A program made the translations under genes and the position numbers. Positions 42,647 to 52,739 of a stretch of 64,000 nt of DNA are shown piece after piece. Origin of the DNA: Rubripirellula reticaptiva (GTDB lineage Bacteria; Planctomycetota; Planctomycetia; Pirellulales; Pirellulaceae). Each line of letters begins with the position of its first letter. Position 1 is the first letter of the stretch. The stretch covers positions 779,681 to 843,680 of the forward strand of contig NZ_SJPX01000004.1 of the NCBI RefSeq assembly GCF_007860175.1. Reading direction: 5' to 3'. A model generated the notes under the pieces. The model was not told the origin of the DNA. It did not search any database and saw only the letters and a program-made list of their open reading frames with translations.

Positions 42647-44188
42647 ATGCCCGGTCTTTCTCCGACATTCCAGACGCTCGCGACGACGCGAAATGAAGCT
42701 GCCGTCGATGTATTGATGGCGACGTTGGATGATTCCAACAAAAAGCTTCGGTCGCAAGCGATCAACGCCTTGTTGATACGGACGGGCCAGCGCGCTCCCC
42801 AAATGTTGCTTGCTCGATGGAACAAGTTGCTAGAGGAGGATCTGAAACAACTGCGTGCGCAGCCCACTTGGATGCGAGACGTAATCATCGCCGCATTGAA
42901 GTCTGGTGGTGAGGGAATCGAAACGTCGATCGAGGCGGCACGATCGTTGGGTTTGACCGACGCCGTTCAAGAACTGGTCTTTCTGGCTGAAGTTAGTGCT
43001 TCACGAGAAATCCGATCAAAGGCTGGGTTAGCCGTGTTGTCGCTAGTTGCGCCAATTGGACGCGCCGCTCGCCAAGACAGATCACAGCCTACGGTGCGAG
43101 GTCCCATCTTAGCGCGACTTGCGGATTCAGTACGTCGTTTTTCGATGCACCGTAATGCGACCATGGTCGAAGCATTCTTGATGGCGTCGAGTTGGGGTGA
43201 CGGCGACCTGCGAGCAATGATCGCTGAAGAAAGCGAAGCCTTGGATTTGATCTGTGATCGATTCTCGAAGAGTGAAAACCAAGGAGTGATGGATTTGTTG
43301 GCTGGATTTGTCCGCCGCAAGTCGATCTCACCACGCATTTTGGAACGCATGCAGACCTGCACCGGTGCTGGTTACCGTGACGCGTTATTATCTTGCGTGG
43401 GAACCGAACCGTCGGGCAATGTGGTGCGCAACTTGCGTGACATGGGGATGCCAAAGGCGTGTCATGGCGGCGAAGAACTTGTAACGCAAATCTCGCCCGA
43501 ACGCCGCGCCGCATTGATTCACCTGTACATCACTGCGAATCAAGACAACCTCGAAACAATGCACTTGATCACGGCTGTCCTGCGACAGGGCGGCCCGGGA
43601 TGCGTCTCGGCGGCAGCAATCGCGCTGGGCCGCTGCGAAGTTCCATCGATTGATTTTTGGATGCGTGCCGCCGTACCGGTTGCCGACGATGATCGCGAAG
43701 CAATCGCAGCAGATGAAAATGCGAAACTTCTAAGTGATTTGATCGAATTGCTTGAACACGACGAGCCAGCACTTGTTCGCGGTGTCCAGCGTGTGCTCGC
43801 GCCGTTGCATGCCGACGCGATGCTGCACAAGTTCCACAACCTTCGTCCTCGCAGTCGTCGTCGTCTCGGTCGCGTCGTGATGATGATTGATACGACGGCC
43901 GTTCAGCGCGTCCGAGATTCGCTTCGACATCCAGTGTTGGCGAGTCGATTGGAAGCGATCGCAATGGCCGACGCGCTCGCGATCGTTGACTTGCTTTCTG
44001 ATTCGTTTACCCACATTTCTCGCGAAGATCACCAGGAAGCTCGCATGAAAGCGGCTGAAGTGATGGGCGATGCAGAAGGTGAAGAAACACTAAAGCTGCT
44101 CCAAAACATGATCGACCTGCCGTCAAGCACCGTTCGCGACGTCGCCATTGCCGCGCTTGATCGTCGCCAAAACGCCCGGTCCCGCTGA
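42647..44188 (+). CDS. HEAT-repeat protein
   Basis: From ATG 42647 (the frame is open from 42548) the product has 513 residues with no signal peptide. Helical repeats run through the protein: AAVDVLMATLDDSNKKLRSQAINALL near the start and ARMKAAEVMGDAEGEETLKLLQNMIDL and SSTVRDVAIAALDRR near the end. The repeats fit HEAT/PBS-type units, which form a curved scaffold for protein binding. The small membrane protein 9 bases downstream is probably a partner. No target can be named. Confidence 0.78.
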   Translation: MPGLSPTFQTLATTRNEAAVDVLMATLDDSNKKLRSQAINALLIRTGQRAPQMLLARWNKLLEEDLKQLRAQPTWMRDVIIAALKSGGEGIETSIEAARSLGLTDAVQELVFLAEVSASREIRSKAGLAVLSLVAPIGRAARQDRSQPTVRGPILARLADSVRRFSMHRNATMVEAFLMASSWGDGDLRAMIAEESEALDLICDRFSKSENQGVMDLLAGFVRRKSISPRILERMQTCTGAGYRDALLSCVGTEPSGNVVRNLRDMGMPKACHGGEELVTQISPERRAALIHLYITANQDNLETMHLITAVLRQGGPGCVSAAAIALGRCEVPSIDFWMRAAVPVADDDREAIAADENAKLLSDLIELLEHDEPALVRGVQRVLAPLHADAMLHKFHNLRPRSRRRLGRVVMMIDTTAVQRVRDSLRHPVLASRLEAIAMADALAIVDLLSDSFTHISREDHQEARMKAAEVMGDAEGEETLKLLQNMIDLPSSTVRDVAIAALDRRQNARSR

Positions 44189-44197
44189 GCCAAATAC

Positions 44198-44626
44198 ATG
44201 ATAAATCTTCAATACCTATCGGGCAGCATGTTGTCGTTGTTGGCCGAAACGAAAATGTCGGACGTTAGTCTGAACTATCGCGAAGAAGTTGCACCGTCCG
44301 GCATCTGGAGCGGATGGTATGTGCTGGTTCCTGTCGTGATTGCCATGGTTGCTGGGCTGGCATATCGCTTTGCTGATCGTCCGCCAGCGATCGTCAACAC
44401 TCCCCTGGGCATGCTGCACGAACTTTGCCGCGTCCATCGTATCAAAGGCCGCTCGCGAATTCTGTTAGAAACGATCGCCGAAGCTGCCTCGCTTGAACAT
44501 CCTGCGACGATGTTTCTAAGCAGTGGGCATCTCGATGACGCGTTTGCTCAAGCAAAGAAGCGAATCGCTTTTGACAAAAAACAAATGTCAACACTCGGGA
44601 TGGTCCGTCGACGAATGTTCGCCTAG
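44198..44626 (+). CDS. Membrane protein coupled to the HEAT-repeat gene
   Basis: The 142-residue protein has one membrane segment (WYVLVPVVIAMVAGLAYRF, about 41-59) flanked by a short N-terminal stretch and a cytoplasmic helical region with NTPLGMLHELCRVHRIKGRSRILLETIAEAA. It starts nine bases after the HEAT gene. The soluble part could be the contact for that scaffold. No known family was recognised. Confidence 0.68.
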   Translation: MINLQYLSGSMLSLLAETKMSDVSLNYREEVAPSGIWSGWYVLVPVVIAMVAGLAYRFADRPPAIVNTPLGMLHELCRVHRIKGRSRILLETIAEAASLEHPATMFLSSGHLDDAFAQAKKRIAFDKKQMSTLGMVRRRMFA

Positions 44627-44675
44627 GACCGTGGCTGGGCTCTGATCCCGCTACTTTGAAGACGGAACTTGCCGG

Positions 44676-47600
44676 TTACTGAACCTCGCCGTCGAGCGTG
44701 TCTTCGACTTTCTCGTAGGATGCGATCATCGATTCAAGTTGCTTTGCCAACCGATCAAGATCCCGCCCATTGTCGATCGATTCGGACAATAACGGTCGTA
44801 GCCATTCTTGCATCAAGTGGAATTGGCCCTTGATTAGTTCTGCCATTTCACGCGGAACCTTGTACTGGACCAGAACTTTTTGTTCGGGTGGTGCAAGAGC
44901 TTGCTGTTCGCTGATTCTTTCAAGCTGTTTGCCAGTCGTCGCAAGTGTCTGGGCCAACTGAGTCCCGGTGCTGGAGAGACTTTGTCGCACTGAATCGATC
45001 CGCGCATCCATGCGGTCTTCGGCACCGTTGTCTCGCGCGACGATCGCTTTCGAAATCACTTGGCGGATCGATTCGAGGCCGTCACGCATCGAGGCAAGCT
45101 GACGCATCAACTGGCCGGCTTGGTCTTCGCTATCCATTCCCTGCATTCGCACGCTCTCGACGAAGGCATACTTGATCGCATCCCAGCGTTCTTTTTCTTC
45201 GACCGACAAAATTCCCATCAACTCTTTGAACTTCAACACGTTCGCTTCGTTGTCCGTCGTCAACGTTTGCGCATCCTGTTCATAGGCGCTAACGATCAAA
45301 GATTGTAGTTCGCGATCGTTCATCACGCTGGCGACCTTCTCGGCCATCCGGTTCATGTTTCGGTAACTGCCTTGCAGCTTGAATGGCGGTTCGGTTCGGT
45401 ACGAATCAGCCTGCGCAGCCGATTTGATGTACGTTCGGTTGACCTTGAGAACCACATCACGAATTCGAAGCAGCTTTCGCATCACCTCAAACATCTCGCG
45501 AACTTGGTCCATCGCCAGATTGCCTTTCAACTCGATGCCTTCAAGCGAATCTCGCCCAGCCGCCAAAATAATCGCCCGCGCGTCCTCGGGAGCTGCCGTC
45601 GACAGCGGAGCAAGGACGGTGTTGTTGGTCAGGCAGTTTTCCAGATAACTCATCTCGAAAGCTTCGGCCGACTCGCCGATGATCTCGCCAAGGTTATACA
45701 CGTCGGCTCGGTTGGACAGCATGTCGGGGACTTGAAAGCGGTCGCCCGATTCGGTGTAAGGGTTGCCTGCCATCACGACCGCCACTCGCCGGCCACGCAA
45801 GTCGTAGGTTCGAGTCTTGCCATTGCGAACGCCTTCGATTTTTCGAGTCGCGTCACAAAGGGAAATGAACTTCTGCAACAGTTCGGGGTGAGTGTGCTGG
45901 ATATCGTCCAAGTACAGCATCACGTTGTCGCCCATTTCGAGGGCTAGGTTCAGGCGTTCGATCTCTTCGCGCGCGGCGGCGTTGGGGGCCTCGGCGGGAT
46001 CGAGTGACGTCACGCCGTGACCGATCGCCGGTCCGTTGATCTTCATGAACACGATCCCCAGCCGATTGGCCACGTATTCCATCAGCGTCGTTTTGCCATA
46101 GCCCGGCGGCGAAATCAGCAACAGCAGCCCCATCCGGTCCGTTCGTTTATCTTCGCCAGCGGCACCCATTTGCTTGGCGAGATTATCGCCAATCAGTGGC
46201 AAATAGACTTCGTCGAGCAATCGGTTTCGGACGAACGAAGTTAGTACGCGAGGCTTGAATTCTTCCAGCCGCATTTCTTCCCGAGCCGAATCGACCAAAC
46301 GCGTCTTCGTTTCATGCAGTCTGCGGAAGCGGGGTACGACGTCGGCGCGATACCTGCGCACGCGATCAAGCAGTTCATGATAATGGACAGGCATCTTGGT
46401 CGACACAATTCGGCGGTGACTGCCCACCACTGCGTCAAGAGTTCGAGCGACCGAGGCGTTTACGACTTTCATCGCCGACACTCCGCCGGACACCAAAATC
46501 CAGGCAAGTTCGTCGCGATACCCGGTCGCGGGATCCGCTTCGTCATCATCCTCGTGTTTTTCTAAAAAAGCGTCCGCCCAGTTACGAGCAAGTACGAACG
46601 ATCTTGCCGGGTCAGCAATCTTTTCGAGTGTGGCGGATGATTTTTCCGAGAACGATTCAAACAAATTTGCCGCACGTTCGCTTGCGACAGGCTTTTTCGG
46701 TGCGTGCGTTAACTCGTCAAACAAATATGCGGCGATTCGAAGCGGTGTGACCTGCGATCCAAACAATGGCCCCCATGTAGGTTGATCGGCATCGACCATT
46801 TCCATCAAGCGACTACGGAATTCCGCGGCCGGCTTCGCGTTGGGATAAGCGATGGCAAGTTTGGCAAAGCCACCGATCCAGTCGACCATTGCCGTTCGAT
46901 CTTTCGCCGAAACCAGTTTTGTGAACCACAACTGAGCCGCCGCACGAACCGACGGTGAATGCCGTAGCAAGCCGATCTCGCGATCCATCTCGACCAGCGC
47001 CGCCAAGATTGCCGCCGCGTCCGAATCATGCACGCCCTTTGCGTAACCTTCGTCGTAGCGGCCCGACATGGCTTGGCCGAGTTCGGTTTCGCCATTTTCG
47101 AATAAGTCGACCGCCAAATATTCGGCTCGGTAGACTTCTGCGTTTTCACTGATCAGTTCCTGATTCCACAGATCCTTTGCGGCCGCGAGGTCTGCGTCGT
47201 GAAGCGGTTCGAAAAACTGGGTGCCGGTCAAGTGCAAGCATATTTCGCCGCCGCGCAGCACCGTCGTTAGGTCAAGCGGCTGAGTGTTGACAGCGAAACG
47301 TTGTTTCCCCAGGCGAATGATGTCGCCGCCGTCTTCGTACAGGTCTTGGCGATCTTTCAATTGACGAGTCGCGTCTTCGCGAATCGTTTTCATCCGACTC
47401 TGTAGGTCTTCGACACGGATGGCGTCGTCAAGTTCGCCAAGCTGGTCGATGATGTCCCGCACCTTTTCGACCATCAGGTCGCCAGCAAAGTAGGCGGCGA
47501 TTTCGTCGGTCGACTTCATCTTGCCGACTCGAGAATCAATTCCCTTTAAGATTCGGCCAGCCGCAGAAGCGAGTGATTCGGCTCGGCGATTGCGTTTTTC

Positions 47601-49844
47601 GATCAGTTGAACTTTACGAGACTCGAACGCCGCGTAAACGTCGTCGCGTCGCTGAGCCAGTTCAACAATGAAATCGTCAAACTCGGCAAAGCGGCCTTCC
47701 AATTCCTCCAGTTGCACCATCACTTTGGTCAAGTACTCGTCACACTTCGTTGGCGAGTCGCTGACGTCGAGATAGCCCGAAACGGTTTGTTCCAGCAATT
47801 TCAGTTGCGATGCAAACTCTGCTTTTCCTTCAACGCTGACTAGTTCGCCGACGCGAGCCTTCAATGAACTTCGTACTCGATTGAGCGAGGCAAACACGTT
47901 ACCAATCGAGTCGATGATCTCGGTGCGTTTGGTCGTGTCTTCGATCTTCAAGTTGCTAACCGTTTCGGTTAGCAATTCCAAGTGCGAGCCGGCTTGGTCG
48001 ATCTCTTCACCAAGTTTCTTCGCGTCGGAAACCGTTTTGACCTCGGTGACCTTTTCGCCCGACGCCGAAACTCGATTGACGTAAGAATCCAGCGATCCCG
48101 GCGTTAGCAGAAAGTCGACACAGCGTCGACTGAGTCGTTCGGATCGTTCTGCGGTTTGCTTTTCCAGTTCTTCGACGATCGCTTCGTCGACATACCGAAG
48201 CTCTTTCAGACCCAGTGCATGCCCACGTTGTTCACGCAGCGCCGCTAGCGAGTCAACGAAGTCATCGATTGATTCGAATCGACCACGTTCGATCGACTTG
48301 ACCAAGGCATCGACAGCGTTTTGGACTTCTTTGGTACGGTTGGTCGTATCGCGGCGAACTCGAACAACTTTTTCAAATTCTTCGACCGCTGCGCCGGCTG
48401 CTTGGCGAATCTTTTGCAGCGGTTCGCCCAACCGGCCTGTTTCTTCTTTATCGATCCAAAAATAGCTGTCCAGTACGTCGGAGGCTTTTTTGCCCAAGTC
48501 GACGTACAGGCCCTCGTACGAATCGTCCTTATCGATCAACTGCAGCAGTTCATGACATTCGGCCATGCCACGGACAATGTCTTTGTTGCCGATTTTAAAC
48601 AGCAGCGAATCAGCTTGGTTTTCCGGTTCGTAGCTGGTGTCGGTAAACGGTGTTTGCCAAATTTGAATCGCGTGATGTTTTTGCGGTTCGTCCTGGTTAC
48701 GGAAAACGATCATTTCGCCACGCTGGAAGAACGTTTGGCCGCTTGACACCATCGGTGTCTCGACGCTCTGGCGAATCAGGTTGTAACGTAGTTGGACGTA
48801 GGTTCCCGATTGGCGGTTGTAGAACAGATACAGGTAGTCTTCGCCATTGGGGGCCGCAATCGTGCGTTGGTAACGCATGTCCGACAATCCGTGGTCGAAT
48901 CGCTTGAATTCGCCGGTTTGAAGGTAGTAACCACCCGAGAAAATGATTCCGTGATCGCCGGGAAGCATGACGCACGCGTTGGCGATTTCGTCCAAACGCA
49001 TCGCTCGGCCAAGCTTGCCGTTGAAGACTAGATATCGAAACGTTTCTTCCTGGTACGGTTTGATTTTCAGCAGGACCAAATTGCCGACGATCGCGTAGTA
49101 GATCTCGGCATCGTCGAGAGTTTGGTCCGCATGGTCGACAGGTTCTGCGTAAATTCCTTGTCCGGAATTGGTGTTGTTTTCGACCTTGACCGTCAAGTCG
49201 CCGCCGACCGTTTCGACGAACACGCGATCATCGATCGAAATGTGGGGGTGCGCACCGTAGTGGTGTTGGTCTCTCGTCGTGCGAGTCCAACGAAATTCGT
49301 GCTGAGGTGGATCCTTGACTTCGTGATCGCTGCGGTTGTCGATGTATTCGATCGTGTCCGGTGTGACTCGCCATTTGAACGATTTGATATCACGTTCGGT
49401 TTTCCCCACTTGGAAAACCATGTGCAGCATAGGTCCGATTCGAAAGAAGCGGGCGAAGCGAGTATCTTTGTAAAACCTGTACAGTTCGTGGAAGTCATTG
49501 TTGAAACGGTCGTCGCCAATCACGTCGAGTGTGGCTTCGTGGAACTGGTGATCACGAAGTTCGTAGACCGCAAATACATCGGCCAATTCGATGTCCGATT
49601 TCAACCCGAACTGAACGTTGTATCCGAACAAAAACTCGTCGCCGATCGAGACAATATCGCGCGGCACGCAGTTGTGTTCAGTGGTGACTCGTTCGGTCGC
49701 GATCAACGCGGTTTCGATGTTTCCAAATACTTCGGCGCGATCAGCGTTCAGTTGGTTTAACCGAGTGCGAAGCTCCGTCGACGCTTCGCGAAGACGATTG
49801 CGAAGGACTTCGTATGTACCGGCAGCAAGTTGGGTATCTGTCAT
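44676..49844 (-). CDS. Giant AAA+ ATPase (DUF3686 / 'DNA repair ATPase' type)
   Basis: From ATG 49844, which follows GCGGAG, the product has 1722 residues; the frame also opens at 49895. The N-terminal part (about 1-420) is strand-rich, with DIVSIGDEFLFGYNVQFGL, HYGAHPHISIDDRVFVE and LVFNGKLGRAMRLDEIANACV. Extended coiled coils run over about 430-880. The AAA+ module holds Walker A PPGYGKTT (about 1245), Walker B VMLYLDDIQH (about 1310) and a sensor-like VVMAGNPY (about 1357). The C-terminal 300 residues are again helical. It is annotated in other genomes as a DNA repair ATPase, an assignment I do not trust without evidence. It follows the flotillin gene in the same transcript. Confidence 0.85.
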   Translation of the reverse strand: MTDTQLAAGTYEVLRNRLREASTELRTRLNQLNADRAEVFGNIETALIATERVTTEHNCVPRDIVSIGDEFLFGYNVQFGLKSDIELADVFAVYELRDHQFHEATLDVIGDDRFNNDFHELYRFYKDTRFARFFRIGPMLHMVFQVGKTERDIKSFKWRVTPDTIEYIDNRSDHEVKDPPQHEFRWTRTTRDQHHYGAHPHISIDDRVFVETVGGDLTVKVENNTNSGQGIYAEPVDHADQTLDDAEIYYAIVGNLVLLKIKPYQEETFRYLVFNGKLGRAMRLDEIANACVMLPGDHGIIFSGGYYLQTGEFKRFDHGLSDMRYQRTIAAPNGEDYLYLFYNRQSGTYVQLRYNLIRQSVETPMVSSGQTFFQRGEMIVFRNQDEPQKHHAIQIWQTPFTDTSYEPENQADSLLFKIGNKDIVRGMAECHELLQLIDKDDSYEGLYVDLGKKASDVLDSYFWIDKEETGRLGEPLQKIRQAAGAAVEEFEKVVRVRRDTTNRTKEVQNAVDALVKSIERGRFESIDDFVDSLAALREQRGHALGLKELRYVDEAIVEELEKQTAERSERLSRRCVDFLLTPGSLDSYVNRVSASGEKVTEVKTVSDAKKLGEEIDQAGSHLELLTETVSNLKIEDTTKRTEIIDSIGNVFASLNRVRSSLKARVGELVSVEGKAEFASQLKLLEQTVSGYLDVSDSPTKCDEYLTKVMVQLEELEGRFAEFDDFIVELAQRRDDVYAAFESRKVQLIEKRNRRAESLASAAGRILKGIDSRVGKMKSTDEIAAYFAGDLMVEKVRDIIDQLGELDDAIRVEDLQSRMKTIREDATRQLKDRQDLYEDGGDIIRLGKQRFAVNTQPLDLTTVLRGGEICLHLTGTQFFEPLHDADLAAAKDLWNQELISENAEVYRAEYLAVDLFENGETELGQAMSGRYDEGYAKGVHDSDAAAILAALVEMDREIGLLRHSPSVRAAAQLWFTKLVSAKDRTAMVDWIGGFAKLAIAYPNAKPAAEFRSRLMEMVDADQPTWGPLFGSQVTPLRIAAYLFDELTHAPKKPVASERAANLFESFSEKSSATLEKIADPARSFVLARNWADAFLEKHEDDDEADPATGYRDELAWILVSGGVSAMKVVNASVARTLDAVVGSHRRIVSTKMPVHYHELLDRVRRYRADVVPRFRRLHETKTRLVDSAREEMRLEEFKPRVLTSFVRNRLLDEVYLPLIGDNLAKQMGAAGEDKRTDRMGLLLLISPPGYGKTTLMEYVANRLGIVFMKINGPAIGHGVTSLDPAEAPNAAAREEIERLNLALEMGDNVMLYLDDIQHTHPELLQKFISLCDATRKIEGVRNGKTRTYDLRGRRVAVVMAGNPYTESGDRFQVPDMLSNRADVYNLGEIIGESAEAFEMSYLENCLTNNTVLAPLSTAAPEDARAIILAAGRDSLEGIELKGNLAMDQVREMFEVMRKLLRIRDVVLKVNRTYIKSAAQADSYRTEPPFKLQGSYRNMNRMAEKVASVMNDRELQSLIVSAYEQDAQTLTTDNEANVLKFKELMGILSVEEKERWDAIKYAFVESVRMQGMDSEDQAGQLMRQLASMRDGLESIRQVISKAIVARDNGAEDRMDARIDSVRQSLSSTGTQLAQTLATTGKQLERISEQQALAPPEQKVLVQYKVPREMAELIKGQFHLMQEWLRPLLSESIDNGRDLDRLAKQLESMIASYEKVEDTLDGEVQ

Positions 49845-49900
49845 ATGCTTGGCTCCGCGAAGCGGCGGCCGCATTGGATCGTGGTGCGACGGCATGAAAC

Positions 49901-49970
49901 AACCAGGCCTAACCCCTGGTTAACGAAACGGAATAAACGCAAGGTGATGCCAGGGGCTGACGCCCCTGGC
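49901..49970. repeat. REP-like double palindrome between the flotillin and ATPase genes
   Basis: AACCAGG (49901-49907) pairs with CCTGGTT (49915-49921). A second palindrome, GCCAGGGGC (49949-49957) with GCCCCTGGC (49962-49970), has a four-base loop. The CCAGG cores resemble the element at 26706-26760. In the transcript the second hairpin could attenuate expression of the ATPase. Confidence 0.72.
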
Positions 49971-50001
49971 TGTTCTTTGCAGCCGCTATGCGGCCTAGCG
50001 A

Positions 50002-52044
50002 TTAGCTTTTGCCGTTGCTCTTTGGCGTCTTGGCTTGTGCAAGTAGACGACCGGCTTTTTGGTCGGCAACGTTTGCCGTTCCCGCCATGCTTAGCAGGCT
50101 GGTGAGCTGAGTTTTGACGTCGTCCGTCTTGCTCATTCCCATCATCTTGGCGATCAACGCGGCGATCGATAAGTCTTTCACTCCGTCGGTATCCAAGTTG
50201 AATTGTTTGACCAGCGAACCCAGTTGCTCGCTGAAGTAATCGGCGTTGCCGTCAAAGAAGGTGTCCTTGATGTCCGTGGCAACCTTGCTGTTGTAAACAA
50301 AGCGGTCGATGGCTTTGCCACCTTTGACGGCGCTGGTGATCTGTTCAAAGAATTCTCCGTCACCACCGACAATGTCGATTCGAGCACTTCGCAGTGCATC
50401 GCCGACCACACCGGCTTGGCTTTCTGCGATGCCGCGTTGGGCATCGATGGCAGCAATCTCGACGGACTTTTCTTTTTCCAGACGCAGTTTGAACTCTTCG
50501 TGGTCTTTGCCGACGCTGTCGAGTTGCTTCATCGCTTCGGCCTTCTCGGTGATGCCGACTGCTTCGCTGCGGTACTTTTCCAGTTCGACGTTGGCTTCGG
50601 CCAAGCCTTGTTTCTCGAGCGCGACAGCTTTGGCCTCGGTGACCTTTGCTTCGGCCAGTCCGGCGGCTGCTTGAGTCGCCATCGTGCCATCGGCAAGCAT
50701 CTTGGCACCTTCGGTATCCTTTTCGGCTGCATCGCGGCGAGCTTCGGCATCGATGCGAATCTTTTCGGCCAATAAAGTTGCCGAGTCTTTTTCGGCTCGT
50801 GCGGCCGTCGTGACGCGGATCAATTCTTCTTCGGCCTTCATTTCTGCAGCCGTGACTTGGACCTTTTTCAAACGGTCGGCTTTGGCGATGTCTTCGGTGT
50901 CTTTGATGCGTTCCTGTTCTTCGACCACGGTGCGCTCGATAGCGACCCGTTCGCGAATGACTTCTTGGATATTACGTTTTTCGACTTCAATCGCTTTTTC
51001 TTTTTCAATCTCGGCGACGCCCACAAGACGCAGACGTTCAGTCATTTCCAAATCACGGTCACGATTGACACGTTCCAGTTCAACCGCGTCAGTCTTTTCC
51101 TTGTTCCGCATCGCGACCAAGACTTGGCGAGATTTGTTTTCTTCTGCCACGCCGAGTTCTTCTTCGGTGTTGATTCGTGCTCGTTCGGCTTCGAGTCGCT
51201 GTTCTTCTTGGACTTTGGCAGCCGCAGCATGTTCACGTGCAGTGATTTCGGCGATTTCGCGTTTCTGTTTCTCGACAGCTTCGACGCGTTGACGTTCAAG
51301 GGCCAGGATGGTTTCTTCTGCTTCGACGTCTTGCTTCTTAAGCGTCTTTTCTTTGTCGCGAGTGAATTGGTTTTCTTTGACCTTTTCGTTCGACGTCAAT
51401 TCGGTGATCTTCTTGATACCTTCGGCGTCCAAAATGTTGGTCGGCGATAGCAGGTCAAGCGGAGTTTGTTCCAAGTAGTCAATCGCCGCGTCGTCCAAAC
51501 GGTAGCCGTTCAGATCGGTGCCGATGACTTTCAGAATCTCTTCTTTGAACTTGTCACGTTGGTCGTACAGATCGACAAAGTCGAATTGTTTGCCAACCGT
51601 TTTAAGTGCTTCACTGAATTTGGCGTCGAACAGTTCACGCAGTGTTTCAAGTTCGCTGCATCGACGGGCACCGATCGACTGGGCGACTTCTTTCATCTCT
51701 TCGTCGCTGTTGTCGACGCGAATGAAGAAGGCGACTTTGATGTCGGCACGGATGTTGTCCTTACAGATCAATCCTTCACGGCCCTGACGCCCAATTTCAA
51801 AGCTTTTCAGGGTCAAGTCCATGAACTCGTACCGGTGAAACAACGGTACAATGAACTTGCCACCAGCGGTGGTCACGTCCAAGCCGCCGAGTCCCGATTT
51901 GACGATTGCTTTGTCAGGACCGACAACGATGAAGTACTTTTTGAACGTTAGCAGCAGCGCTAACATTGCAATCAGAACGATGTAGAGAGTGATCCATCCG
52001 CCCGACAAAAAATTGACGGCGGCGAGTTGCGAAAATGGTGTCAC
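50002..52044 (-). CDS. Flotillin/SPFH-family protein (YqiK-like)
   Basis: The 680-residue protein has one N-terminal membrane segment (about 17-38, TLYIVLIAMLALLLTF) and an SPFH domain (about 40-220) with KYFIVVGPDKAIVKSGLGG and FMDLTLKSFEI. A long coiled coil (about 220-500), very rich in Ala/Glu/Lys, has the repeated EKE/AEAK pattern of flotillins and is followed by a C-terminal helical end. Flotillins assemble into large membrane rings or scaffolds. The upstream gene overlaps its start by four bases; the giant AAA+ ATPase is downstream. This order matches the yqiJ-yqiK pair of other bacteria. Confidence 0.9.
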   Translation of the reverse strand: MTPFSQLAAVNFLSGGWITLYIVLIAMLALLLTFKKYFIVVGPDKAIVKSGLGGLDVTTAGGKFIVPLFHRYEFMDLTLKSFEIGRQGREGLICKDNIRADIKVAFFIRVDNSDEEMKEVAQSIGARRCSELETLRELFDAKFSEALKTVGKQFDFVDLYDQRDKFKEEILKVIGTDLNGYRLDDAAIDYLEQTPLDLLSPTNILDAEGIKKITELTSNEKVKENQFTRDKEKTLKKQDVEAEETILALERQRVEAVEKQKREIAEITAREHAAAAKVQEEQRLEAERARINTEEELGVAEENKSRQVLVAMRNKEKTDAVELERVNRDRDLEMTERLRLVGVAEIEKEKAIEVEKRNIQEVIRERVAIERTVVEEQERIKDTEDIAKADRLKKVQVTAAEMKAEEELIRVTTAARAEKDSATLLAEKIRIDAEARRDAAEKDTEGAKMLADGTMATQAAAGLAEAKVTEAKAVALEKQGLAEANVELEKYRSEAVGITEKAEAMKQLDSVGKDHEEFKLRLEKEKSVEIAAIDAQRGIAESQAGVVGDALRSARIDIVGGDGEFFEQITSAVKGGKAIDRFVYNSKVATDIKDTFFDGNADYFSEQLGSLVKQFNLDTDGVKDLSIAALIAKMMGMSKTDDVKTQLTSLLSMAGTANVADQKAGRLLAQAKTPKSNGKS

Positions 52045-52739
52045 GATTGGGTCTCCGTAGGAAGATGAGTGACTTTGTAGATGCGAGTCTTGGGGTCGTA
52101 ACTGACAATCCGAACTTCCGTGCCGCGGGCGATGTGCGGTCCATCCGTTCGTATGTTCAAAAGCAGAGGTGCGGCGTTGGTGCGAAACTTGGCTTGGCCA
52201 AATTCAGGTGTCGCCTCGGAGGTGCTGATTTCGCATGTCGCGCCGATCAACCGAGTTTGATCGTAGGTCGGAGGGTCGACGAAGTATCCAACCAGCGGCT
52301 GAGTTGCGGCTTTGGTGATGCCGACTGCGATCACAAAGTTGCGAATCGAAAGCATCATGCTGGGGATCCAGTTCGGTTGATATCGAGCGACGTCGAAGGC
52401 GTGCCAGAGTCCGTACGAAAGCGACCAGAACACGACTGCAAAGATGCCACCCCACAAGATCACGGGAACACGAGCAATGTTGGTCCAGCGGATAGTTGTC
52501 GCGCCGAGACCGTGAAGAAAATCAGCATCGACATCGACTCCACCGGCGTCCGGGACATCGACATCAACGTCAAGATCCAGGTCGGGCAGGTCCATGCCAA
52601 GATCGATCATGCCGATCAAGGCAAGCAGCGTGTAAATGACCAGTAAGCCAACCAGAATCGACGCGGGCCAGACAGGGCCCACGAACATACGGTCAGCTAG
52701 TTCTAGAAGAGATTCAGACACGATCACGAGTAGCCTCAA
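52041..52739 (-). CDS. YqiJ/NfeD-like OB-fold membrane protein
   Basis: The 232-residue protein has about four membrane segments, an acidic repeat-like run (LDLDVDVDVPDAGGVDVDAD, about 53-72) and a C-terminal beta-rich domain with RLIGATCEISTSEATPEFGQAKF and GTEVRIVSYDPKTRIYKV, matching an OB fold as in NfeD and YqiJ. NfeD-type proteins pair with flotillins. The stop overlaps the flotillin start (ATGA), so the two are translationally coupled. The acidic run could bind cations, which is inference. Confidence 0.82.
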   Translation of the reverse strand: MRLLVIVSESLLELADRMFVGPVWPASILVGLLVIYTLLALIGMIDLGMDLPDLDLDVDVDVPDAGGVDVDADFLHGLGATTIRWTNIARVPVILWGGIFAVVFWSLSYGLWHAFDVARYQPNWIPSMMLSIRNFVIAVGITKAATQPLVGYFVDPPTYDQTRLIGATCEISTSEATPEFGQAKFRTNAAPLLLNIRTDGPHIARGTEVRIVSYDPKTRIYKVTHLPTETQS

